From contig CALWIO010000003.1 in assembly GCA_944380765.1 (NCBI GenBank), positions 65,701 to 106,636 of the forward strand: DNA of 40,936 bases. Direction: 5' to 3'. The notes below the pieces were generated by a model. It did not search any database. It was not told the origin of the DNA and saw only the letters and a program-made list of their open reading frames with translations. The DNA is from an uncultured Clostridia bacterium (GTDB taxonomy: Bacteria > Bacillota > Clostridia > Oscillospirales > Acutalibacteraceae). Position 1 is the stretch's first letter; each line of letters opens with the position of its first letter. Positions 34,215 to 40,936 of the stretch are shown here, piece by piece. Position numbers and translations under genes: made by a program.

Positions 34215-36266
34215 CTAAATTGTGTTAGCGGTGTTAACAACCTGTAAACTGCGTATTTTTCTGTAAACCTGAACGCCGATTTTTCTGTTTTCCTCTTTTT
34301 CAAAACGGCGGTCGCTTTTAATAATTTCGGCGGCGAGCTTCTGGGTTTTCATAATCATATTGGTATCGGTAATAAAATCCGCTATTCTAAGCCTTGGCAG
34401 GCCGTGCTGACGGGTGCCGAAGAAGTCGCCCGGACCGCGCAGTTTAAGGTCCTCGTCGGCAATCTTAAACCCGTCGGCAGTACTGCACATTATCCTCATT
34501 CTGGCGGCGGCTTCCTCGCCCTTTGCGTCACTTACCAGAATACAGGCGGACTGAACGCTGCCCCTGCCTACGCGGCCTCTGAGCTGATGAAGCTGGGAAA
34601 GTCCGAAGCGCTCGGCGTTTTCGACCGCCATTACAACGGCGTTGGGCACATCTACGCCCACCTCTATTACCACGGTAGCGACAAGAAGCTGTATTTCCCC
34701 CGCCTTAAACTTTGCCATAATCTCGTCTTTCTGAGCGGCGGTCATCTTGCCGTGAAGCAGGCCGAGCCTGTACCCTGAAAAGGCTGCCGAAGCCTTTTTG
34801 TAATACTCCTGCGCCGATTGAAGCCCTCCGGCGGACTCGCTGTCCTCCACAAGGGGACAGACTATATATGCCTGATATCCGCTGTCCAGACTCCGGCGTA
34901 TAAAATCAAACATTGCTCCTCTTTGGGCGGAGCCTATGGCGTAGGTCTTTGTTTTCTGCCTGCCGGGCGGAAGCTCGTCAAGCACCGAAACGCTCAGGTC
35001 CCCGAAAAGTATAAGGGCGAGCGTTCTGGGAATAGGGGTCGCCGACATTACATAAACATGGGGATTGTCGCCTTTTCGGCAAAGTCCCGTTCTCTGTTTT
35101 ACTCCGAAACGGTGCTGCTCGTCGGTGATAACAAGCCCCAGCCGCCTGAACTTTACATCGTCCTGAATAAGCGCGTGCGTGCCTGCCACAAAATCAATTT
35201 CACCGTTTTTGAGCTGTTCTTTTATTCTCTTTTTATCCGAAGCTTTGGTGCTCCCCGTGAGCAGGGCGCAGCGTATTCCCGAATTTTCAAAGAGCTTTGA
35301 AAAGGTGTCGTAATGCTGAACCGCCAAAAGCTCGGTAGGAGCCATAACCGCCGACTGCATTTTGTTTTTAGCCGCCGTATATACAAGCGAAGCGGCTACC
35401 GCGGTTTTTCCGCTGCCCACATCGCCTTGAAGCAGGCGGTTCATCTGCCTGCCGCTTTTCATATCGGCAACGGCTTCGCTGACGGCTCTTTTCTGAGCGC
35501 CTGTAAGTTCAAAGGGAAGCGAGGCGGCAAATCGGGCGGAGCAGTCGTCAGTCACAATATTATTTGTGGCGGCAGCGGCGTTTTCGCTCTTTAAGGTCAG
35601 AAGGCTTAACTGCAAAATAAACAGCTCGTCAAAAACAAGCCTGTCGCGCGCCTGTTGAAGCTGTTCGGAGTTTTTCGGAAAATGTATTGCCCTTATGGCT
35701 TCGTCAAGGGATATAAGTGAATAGCGCTTTATTATGCTGTCGGGAAGATAATCCTTAATCTCGCCCACATTTTCAAGCGCGAAGCTCACCGCCGACTGAA
35801 CCGCCCGCGAGTTGATTTTTTTGTTCTGATGATAAATCGGGCGTATTTCCACACTCTGCGAGGGCTTGATAAACAAAGGCGAAATCATTTCACGCTCGCC
35901 CATGCGCCCCAGAGTGACTTTGCCGTAAAAAAGATACTCCTCGCCCGATTTGAGCATTGAGGGAATATACTTGTTGTTGAAAAACACAACCTGAGCCACG
36001 CTCTCGCCGTCGCTTACCGCTGTGCGCGCTATAAGCATGCCGCCCCTTACCCTCTCGTTATTGACAGGGTACAGTACAGTGGCTCTCACGCAGGCGTTTT
36101 CGCCTGTAACGCAGTTCGCAAAGCCCGTCACCCGGCTCCAGTCCTCATAGGTTCTCGGATAAAAGCGAAGAAGCTCCCCGACTGTGGACACACCCAGGGA
36201 GCGAAAGCCCTCCGCACGGCTTTCGCCAACGCCCTTTATGGCGGTTACACTGTCAGAAAACTTCAT
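34215..36266 (-). CDS. recG: ATP-dependent DNA helicase RecG
   Basis: 683 residues, normal length. An N-terminal OB-fold wedge domain (about 1-150), then helicase motifs: Walker A GDVGSGKTAVA, motif II DEQH, motif III SATPIPRT, motif VI QLRGRVGRG, and the C-terminal TRQHGLP element. It remodels stalled replication forks and branched DNA. ATG 36266 has GAGGT, which overlaps the end of the upstream substrate-binding-protein gene, so the two are linked. Confidence 0.96.
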   Translation of the reverse strand: MKFSDSVTAIKGVGESRAEGFRSLGVSTVGELLRFYPRTYEDWSRVTGFANCVTGENACVRATVLYPVNNERVRGGMLIARTAVSDGESVAQVVFFNNKYIPSMLKSGEEYLFYGKVTLGRMGEREMISPLFIKPSQSVEIRPIYHQNKKINSRAVQSAVSFALENVGEIKDYLPDSIIKRYSLISLDEAIRAIHFPKNSEQLQQARDRLVFDELFILQLSLLTLKSENAAAATNNIVTDDCSARFAASLPFELTGAQKRAVSEAVADMKSGRQMNRLLQGDVGSGKTAVAASLVYTAAKNKMQSAVMAPTELLAVQHYDTFSKLFENSGIRCALLTGSTKASDKKRIKEQLKNGEIDFVAGTHALIQDDVKFRRLGLVITDEQHRFGVKQRTGLCRKGDNPHVYVMSATPIPRTLALILFGDLSVSVLDELPPGRQKTKTYAIGSAQRGAMFDFIRRSLDSGYQAYIVCPLVEDSESAGGLQSAQEYYKKASAAFSGYRLGLLHGKMTAAQKDEIMAKFKAGEIQLLVATVVIEVGVDVPNAVVMAVENAERFGLSQLHQLRGRVGRGSVQSACILVSDAKGEEAAARMRIMCSTADGFKIADEDLKLRGPGDFFGTRQHGLPRLRIADFITDTNMIMKTQKLAAEIIKSDRRFEKEENRKIGVQVYRKIRSLQVVNTANTI

Positions 36267-36275
36267 ATCAATACC

Positions 36276-37781
36276 TCATAATCCGTAATACAGCGAATAG
36301 GGAAGCGCCGCCGGGGAGGGGGTTATATCGACGCTTGAAACGCAGTATCCGCTTCTGAAACATATAGGTATAAAGGGATATTCCCCGGCAAAAATCTCAA
36401 AATATTTTTCGGCTGTGATTTTTCCCGCGCGGTACTCAAAATACGCGCTGACGCTCTTTAAATCGGTATTAAGTCCGGCAAAAAGCTGCCCGCCCTCGGT
36501 AAAAAAGCTGTAAAGGTCATGGGTTGAGTCGAGCTTTACCTCGCCTAAATACAATTCAAAATTGCCCGATGAAATTCTTTCGCTGTAATCCTCGTCGGAG
36601 AGCGCCTGCACGCTTACGGCAATTCCGGCTTTTTTGAGCGAATCCGCTATGTTGTATGCCGCCGCAAGACGGTACTTGTTTGAGCCGTTCACAATAAGGG
36701 AAAAGGACAGCGTGTAGGCTCCGTTTGTGCGAGCCGAGCCGGAAAAGCGCGTGTAGCCGCAGTTGTCAAGTATTCTCACGGCTTCATCGGCGTCCCCCTC
36801 TGCCGAGACCTTTTCAATTTTCTCAAAAAGCCCGTCGGCAGGATTTACGGGGATTTTCGCGGCTTCGGCGTGTCCCTGATATGAGGACAGGGCAATATCC
36901 GCGCTGTCAATGCAGACCGCCATAGCGCACCTTACATATTTGTTAAGGGCGCCGTTGTTGGCGTTTACTCCGAGATACACCATATTGTTAAGCATAACGC
37001 TTTGGGCTGTGCCGCCCGTCTGTGAGTACTCGCAGTCGGAAAGGTCGCTGAAATATATGTCGCTTAAACCTATTTTAAAGGCGTTCTGCGCGCTCTCGCC
37101 CGTGTTGATTTCATAAAGCTGAACGGTTTTTTTGCCGTCGGAGGAAACGAGCTCCCGCTCGCTGTAATAATAGTCGCCGCTGCCGGTAGGAACCGCGTCA
37201 CGGCTGTCGGCGGTACCCGATTTGACTATCGGGAAAATCAGCTTGCCTGCCGCCGATTTGTCCTCAAAGCTCAGCGTGAACTTAACGGAACTGCCGGAAG
37301 CCTCCGCCTTTTCAACCGAGGCGAGATACCCGGCGAAAGCGTATGAAGCCTTGGCGAGATTAAAGGAGTACACCACATCCTGCGCAGTTATGGGCGAGGA
37401 GCCGCGGCACGCAACGGAGCTTTTAAGCTTTACCGTAGCCGTTTTTCCGCTGTATGAAATGCTCTCGGCTATAACGGGAGTTATGCTGAAATCACTTTCG
37501 GTTTTATAAAGCGGCTCATACAAAAGTGCGCATATAAACTGATTTTCATAGCTGACCGCGAAAAAGGGATTAAGCCCGTCCGCGGGATTATAAGGCAGAG
37601 TAACCTTGCCGTCGGTTACGGGAGTGTGTTCCCCCTCGCCCGCAATCGGTATTGAAGCGCTTTCCTCTGCCGGCGGCTGTTCGCCTGCCGTTTCCTCCTG
37701 CTCCTGCTCGTTTTTGCCGCAGGAAGCGAACAGAAAGGCGGCGCACAGAATAAGCGCGGTAAATTTAGTCAGCTTTTTCAT
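36276..37781 (-). CDS. Family 5 solute-binding lipoprotein (oligopeptide-binding type), orphan
   Basis: 501 residues. The signal peptide ends in a lipobox (LFASCGK), then a disordered Glu/Ala-rich stretch (about 22-55), then the SBP_bac_5 fold (PYNPADGLNPFFAVSYENQF, and later PVNPADGLF with a DEAVRILDNCGY repeat). Such proteins capture peptides, nickel complexes or similar ligands for an ABC importer. No permease or ATPase gene is nearby; the neighbours are ymdB (4 bp upstream) and recG (9 bp downstream). It may pair with a distant importer or act as a sensor. Confidence 0.8.
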   Translation of the reverse strand: MKKLTKFTALILCAAFLFASCGKNEQEQEETAGEQPPAEESASIPIAGEGEHTPVTDGKVTLPYNPADGLNPFFAVSYENQFICALLYEPLYKTESDFSITPVIAESISYSGKTATVKLKSSVACRGSSPITAQDVVYSFNLAKASYAFAGYLASVEKAEASGSSVKFTLSFEDKSAAGKLIFPIVKSGTADSRDAVPTGSGDYYYSERELVSSDGKKTVQLYEINTGESAQNAFKIGLSDIYFSDLSDCEYSQTGGTAQSVMLNNMVYLGVNANNGALNKYVRCAMAVCIDSADIALSSYQGHAEAAKIPVNPADGLFEKIEKVSAEGDADEAVRILDNCGYTRFSGSARTNGAYTLSFSLIVNGSNKYRLAAAYNIADSLKKAGIAVSVQALSDEDYSERISSGNFELYLGEVKLDSTHDLYSFFTEGGQLFAGLNTDLKSVSAYFEYRAGKITAEKYFEIFAGEYPFIPICFRSGYCVSSVDITPSPAALPYSLYYGL

Positions 37782-37785
37782 CTCG

Positions 37786-38571
37786 TCACCTCACGGTCAC
37801 CGCGCGCGCGGCAGTAGCTTTGCCGCTGTCCGTATCCACGGTAAAAATACAGCCCTGCATAAAGCACGCCGTTTCGGCGGTTTCAAACATAGTTGTGAAG
37901 CCTTTTCTGAATTTTTCGATTATAATTTCCTTTTTTACGCCCAGCACCGACTCCTCAGGCCCGGTCATACCCAAATCGGTTATGTATCCCGTTGAGCCGG
38001 GAAGAATCTGCGCGTCCGAGGTCTGCACATGGGTGTGCGTTCCGAAAACCGCGCTCACCCTGCCGTCAAGAAAATAGCCGAGCGCCTTTTTTTCAGAGGT
38101 TGACTCCGCGTGAAAGTCAACTAAAATTATATTTGTTTCCTCTTTGAGCTTCGCAATACATTTCAGGGCGGTGTCAAAGGGATTTTCAAAGCCGTCGAGC
38201 CAGACTCTGCCCATAAGATTGATAACCCCCACGCGGTAGGCGCCCTTGTCGATAATTCCGAAGCCGCCGCCCCACACGCCGTCGCCGTAGTTGGCGGGAC
38301 GGATTACATTGTCGGCGCGGTCAAGATATTCGTAAATCTCCCGGCGCTTTAACGAGTGGTTTCCGCCGGTTATAAAATCCGCTCCGCTGGTGAAAATATG
38401 TCCGCAGGAGGCGGGCAGCATACCGTTGCCCACCGCGCTGTTCTCGCCGTTGACTATGCAGACATCAATATTGTTTTCTTTTTTGAAATCCGGAAGCGCC
38501 CGGCGCAGAAATTCGCAGCCGGCAGAGCCGACCACATCGCCCACGCACAGTATATTTATAAGTCTTGACAT
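37786..38571 (-). CDS. ymdB: YmdB family metallophosphoesterase
   Basis: 261 residues. Metal motifs run in order: GDVVGSAG, NGENSAVGNG, TGGNHSL, DFHAEST and GTHTHVQTSD, characteristic of YmdB (TIGR00282-type) phosphoesterases. In Bacillus it hydrolyses 2',3'-cyclic nucleotides and affects biofilm and sporulation choices. As in Bacillus it lies just downstream of rny, although a hairpin separates them here. The ribosome site is weak (GGTG). Confidence 0.93.
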   Translation of the reverse strand: MSRLINILCVGDVVGSAGCEFLRRALPDFKKENNIDVCIVNGENSAVGNGMLPASCGHIFTSGADFITGGNHSLKRREIYEYLDRADNVIRPANYGDGVWGGGFGIIDKGAYRVGVINLMGRVWLDGFENPFDTALKCIAKLKEETNIILVDFHAESTSEKKALGYFLDGRVSAVFGTHTHVQTSDAQILPGSTGYITDLGMTGPEESVLGVKKEIIIEKFRKGFTTMFETAETACFMQGCIFTVDTDSGKATAARAVTVR

Positions 38572-38596
38572 ATTAACACCGTTTAATTAAAATTTG

Positions 38597-38640
38597 CCCC
38601 GCGCCGGTTTGGACGAAACAGCGTCGGGGCAGTTTTTTGT
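38597..38640. terminator. Hairpin between rny and ymdB
   Basis: GCCCCG and CGGGGC close a 20-nt interior region. On the plus strand it is followed by AGTTTTTTG; on the minus strand by AAATTTTAATT, a weaker T run. It may only attenuate rny-to-ymdB read-through. Confidence 0.45.
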
Positions 38641-38687
38641 TTTATTTCCGGCAGAGATTACTGCCGCTTTAAAGACGGGGGCAAGCC

Positions 38688-40244
38688 TTATTTAGCGAAA
38701 TCAACCGCGCGGCTTTCCCTTACGATATTTACCTTAATCTGACCGGGATATTCGAGCTCTTCCTCGATTTTCTGAGCGACCTGCCTTGCGACAAGCACCA
38801 TTTTTTCATCGGAAACAGCGTCGGGATTGACCATTATGCGAATTTCCCTGCCCGCCTGAATAGCGAAGGATTTTTCAACCCCGTCAAAGGAGGTCGCAAT
38901 TTCCTCCAGCTTTTCAAGACGCTTTATGTAGTTCTGAACATTCTCGCGCCTTGCTCCCGGACGAGCCGCCGAGATAGCGTCAGCCGCCTGAACAAGCACG
39001 GCGACAACTGTTTTAGCCTCAATTTCGCCGTGGTGAGCGGCAATAGCGTGAACAATGTTCTCGTTTTCCTTGTATTTCTTAGCGGCCTCAACGCCCAGTT
39101 CAATATGGGAGCCTTCAAACTCGCGGTCAAGCGCCTTGCCTATATCATGAAGCAGTCCCGCGCGCTTTGCCGCCTTGACATCGGCGCCCAGCTCAGCCGC
39201 CATAAGACCGGCAAGGTATGAAACTTCAAGAGAATGATTAAGCACATTCTGACCGAAGCTTGTGCGGTATCTTAACTTGCCGAGCAGTTTTACAAGCTCG
39301 GGGTGAACTCCGTTAACGCCGGCGTCAATTACCGCGCGCTCGCCCGTCTGCTTAATGCTGTGCTCAACCTCGCGCTTTGATTTTTCAAACATTTCCTCAA
39401 TGCGGGCGGGGTGAATCCTGCCGTCCTGAATGAGTTTTTCAAGCGTGAGCCTTGCCACCTCGCGGCGTACCGGGTCAAAGCTGGACACGGTAATCGCCTC
39501 GGGCGTGTCGTCAATTATAAGGTCAACGCCCGTTATTGTTTCGAGCGTTCTGATATTTCTGCCCTCGCGGCCTATAATTCTGCCCTTCATCTCATCATTG
39601 GGCAGAGCGACAACCGAAACCGTAGCTTCGGCAACCTGGTCGGCGGCACAGCGCTGTATTGCCGAGGAAATAATCTCGCGCGCGAGGTCGCTGCTCTCGT
39701 CACGGGTGCGCTGTTCAAAATCGAGAATTTTAACGGCCTTTTCGTGGGTGAGGGATTCGTCAAGCTGTTCCATAAGCAGAGCCTTCGCCTGCTCCTTGGT
39801 GTAACCGCTGACCTTTTCGAGCATTTCAAGCTCGCTGCGCTTTAAGCGCTCAACCTCTTCCATTCGGTCGTCCGCCGCCTTAATTTTTTCGGCAAGCAGT
39901 TCTTCCTTTTTCTCAATGTTTTCGGTTTTTTTGTCAAGAGATTCCTCTTTTTGAATGATTCGTCTTTCCTGCCTTTGAACCTCTGCCCGTCTGTCGCGAA
40001 GCTCACGGTCCGCCTCGCTTCTTAACTTGTGTATTTCATCTTTCGCTTCAAGAATAGCTTCTTTTTTCTTGCTTTCAGCCGTTTGAACAGCCTGATTCAC
40101 AATTCTTAACGCTTCTTCATTGGCGGAACCGATTTCCGCCTCCGCAACGCGCTTGCGGTGAACACCGCCGAGCACAAAACCTATTGCGGCAAACACAACG
40201 GCAGAGATAACGGCAATCAGGACGGCTATCCAGATAGCTACCAT
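38688..40244 (-). CDS. rny: Ribonuclease Y
   Basis: 518 residues from ATG 40244, which has AGGAGG at 7 nt; a longer reading would run through the promoter. Order of parts: one N-terminal membrane helix, a long charged coiled coil (about 30-200), a KH RNA-binding domain ([20 protein letters not shown]), and an HD domain ([10 protein letters not shown], with IAAHHGEIE). It starts bulk mRNA decay at the membrane and is central to turnover in Firmicutes. Confidence 0.96.
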   Translation of the reverse strand: MVAIWIAVLIAVISAVVFAAIGFVLGGVHRKRVAEAEIGSANEEALRIVNQAVQTAESKKKEAILEAKDEIHKLRSEADRELRDRRAEVQRQERRIIQKEESLDKKTENIEKKEELLAEKIKAADDRMEEVERLKRSELEMLEKVSGYTKEQAKALLMEQLDESLTHEKAVKILDFEQRTRDESSDLAREIISSAIQRCAADQVAEATVSVVALPNDEMKGRIIGREGRNIRTLETITGVDLIIDDTPEAITVSSFDPVRREVARLTLEKLIQDGRIHPARIEEMFEKSKREVEHSIKQTGERAVIDAGVNGVHPELVKLLGKLRYRTSFGQNVLNHSLEVSYLAGLMAAELGADVKAAKRAGLLHDIGKALDREFEGSHIELGVEAAKKYKENENIVHAIAAHHGEIEAKTVVAVLVQAADAISAARPGARRENVQNYIKRLEKLEEIATSFDGVEKSFAIQAGREIRIMVNPDAVSDEKMVLVARQVAQKIEEELEYPGQIKVNIVRESRAVDFAK

Positions 40245-40333
40245 TGTCGTTCCTCCTAAAAAATATTTAATTTCAATATATATATCGGTAATATGTAATG
40301 AAATTACTGACGGCATATACTGCCATCTTTAAT

Positions 40334-40362
40334 ATTTTACACAAAATTCGGCACGGTGTCAA
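40334..40362 (-). promoter_or_regulatory. Promoter of rny
   Basis: On the minus strand a perfect TTGACA (40357-40362), 17 bp, TAAAAT (40334-40339). The leader is about 80 nt. Confidence 0.8.
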
Positions 40363-40503
40363 GAATTATTTGAGTTGCGCCGCCGCAGGATTTTTTAATG
40401 CGGATTTACAGTGATTTTTACCGGCTTTTTTATTTAACGCAGGCAATAGTTAACCCCATAATACAAAATAATGCAAAAATATACAAAGTGTTACAATAAG
40501 CAT

Positions 40504-40590
40504 AAATATAATACAATATTTCAGAATTATATAATACTAAACATAATACAATAATTCAGCATTTTATAATACTAAATATAATACAAAAAC
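40504..40590. repeat. 35-bp AT-rich tandem repeat, about 2.4 copies
   Basis: Two full units start at 40504 and 40539 and a partial third at 40574, exactly 35 bp apart, with about 30 of 35 positions the same in the two full copies. Each full unit carries TATAATACT and ATAATACAAT segments. The sequence just to the left (about 40458-40503) has related words such as ATAATACAAAATAATG but no clear period. It lies upstream of the rny promoter, in the 40317-40584 gap, which holds no gene. Confidence 0.75.
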
Positions 40591-40612
40591 CCCGGCGGAA
40601 AAACCGCCGGGG
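40585..40612 (-). terminator. Terminator after the short-peptide gene
   Basis: On the minus strand CCCCGGCGG and CCGCCGGGG form a 9-bp stem around TTTTT, followed by TTTTTG. It ends the short-peptide transcription unit. Confidence 0.85.
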
Positions 40613-40674
40613 GAAAGCGCTGTTGTTCAGCTTTTTATTGGATTTTGATGAGCACAGCCATCGTCAGCGGGTTA

Positions 40675-40791
40675 TCAGCCCCACCAATCGTTTCCGTCGT
40701 CGTTGGGGTCGTTTGCGCCGATGGACACTGTGATAACATCTTCGATTTCATAGACAGTTACATCAAAATCGGGTGTCATGTATTCTTTCAT
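40675..40791 (-). CDS. 38-residue acidic peptide, possible peptide precursor
   Basis: An ATG at 40791 with AAAGGAG at 8 nt opens a 38-residue frame ending in TGA, 62 bp before a strong terminator. The peptide begins MKEYMTPDFDVTVYEIEDVI, continues TVS, and ends in a Gly/Asp/Asn-rich stretch closing with WWG. Short proteins with an MKxYxxPxxxV...EDVI(T)(V/T)S start and a variable polar tail are, as far as I recall, frequent in gut Clostridia and unassigned. A leader-plus-core layout is possible: a charged N-terminus, then a Gly/Asn/Asp tail. No signal peptide. The upstream frame at the window edge shares TVS, so it may be a relative in the same unit. Confidence 0.6.
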   Translation of the reverse strand: MKEYMTPDFDVTVYEIEDVITVSIGANDPNDDGNDWWG

Positions 40792-40839
40792 GCCAAAGGC
40801 TCCTTTCAAAAATTGTTCTTTATAAATCATAATGTTCAA

Positions 40840-40936
40840 TTAACCAAGAGAGGGAACATTGCCTGAATCCCAGCCGTAAGCGCCGGCAGCGCTTGCCCAG
40901 TTGTTGGTGAACAATTCGTTGTAGGAAACCGTTGTA
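40840..40936 (-). CDS. C-terminal fragment of an unknown protein or peptide (cut by window edge)
   Basis: The last 31 codons of a minus-strand frame end at a TAA (40840-40842). The visible part starts TTVSYNELFTNNWASAAGAY and closes with GWDSGNVPSLG. It lies 48 bp upstream of the 38-residue peptide gene with no terminator between. The composition (Asn, Ser, Gly, Trp, few charges) is unlike a globular enzyme end and could be the tail of another short peptide; this cannot be settled without the sequence to the right. Confidence 0.45.
   Translation of the reverse strand, partial: TTVSYNELFTNNWASAAGAYGWDSGNVPSLG

Noticed and set aside
40504..40590. Repeats at the right end as a CRISPR array
   Set aside because: Only about 2.4 units, directly abutting with no unique spacers, very AT-rich, and no cas genes in the window.

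Overview
The window looks like a chromosomal segment of a Firmicute of class Clostridia, probably a gut member of the Oscillospirales/Ruminococcaceae type. Supporting signs are LL-diaminopimelate aminotransferase, AGGAGG-type Shine-Dalgarno sites, an rny-ymdB pair, a T-box leader, DUF1836, HAAS and ANTAR proteins, and a Cys-rich protein type that I associate with Clostridia. The assignment is inference; there is no rRNA in the window. Most genes are on the minus strand. I see no tRNA, rRNA, CRISPR, insertion sequence, integrase or phage gene.

Layout. Positions 1-1773 hold the start of a MATE exporter and a fused Wzz/BY-kinase with a C-terminal Tyr-Gly tail. Positions 1814-6296 look like one transcription unit: a LysM-G5-M23 envelope peptidase, an HprK-like kinase, a PqqD-like recognition protein and an ABC exporter. 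The last three resemble the tailoring and export part of a ribosomal-peptide cluster, but no precursor or core enzyme is visible. Positions 6431-9650 are a divergent locus: an acyltransferase and a HAAS membrane protein face a membrane-anchored HTH protein, and the same TGTTGCGCAAA motif sits at both promoters. Positions 9677-11471 carry the membrane subunits (beta and gamma) of a Na+-pumping decarboxylase without the alpha subunit. A diguanylate cyclase, the Cys-rich protein, an unknown lipoprotein, a membrane M28 peptidase and a VanY-like protein lacking catalytic residues follow (11513-17588). Next is a DUF1836-NfeD-SPFH operon (17737-19768).

Positions 19920-29351 are a metabolic block on the minus strand: hom and lysC, then guaB, glyA, an ANTAR protein, dapF, dapL and purB. 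It links aspartate-family and lysine/peptidoglycan synthesis to purine and one-carbon metabolism. lysC has a strong internal ribosome site that would give a separate regulatory beta subunit. On the plus strand are an AI-2E-type membrane protein, a CpsB phosphatase (likely antagonist of the BY-kinase at the left end) and a Trp-specific T-box controlling a stand-alone trpB2. Positions 33496-40362 return to the minus strand: rny, ymdB, an orphan oligopeptide-binding lipoprotein, recG and a TIM-barrel protein. The right edge has AT-rich 35-bp tandem repeats and a minus-strand unit of very short peptides, one of them cut by the window end.

The best candidates for something undescribed are the kinase/PqqD/ABC cassette, the short peptides at the right edge, the VanY-like pseudoenzyme and the shared palindrome of the 8.5-kb divergent promoter pair.
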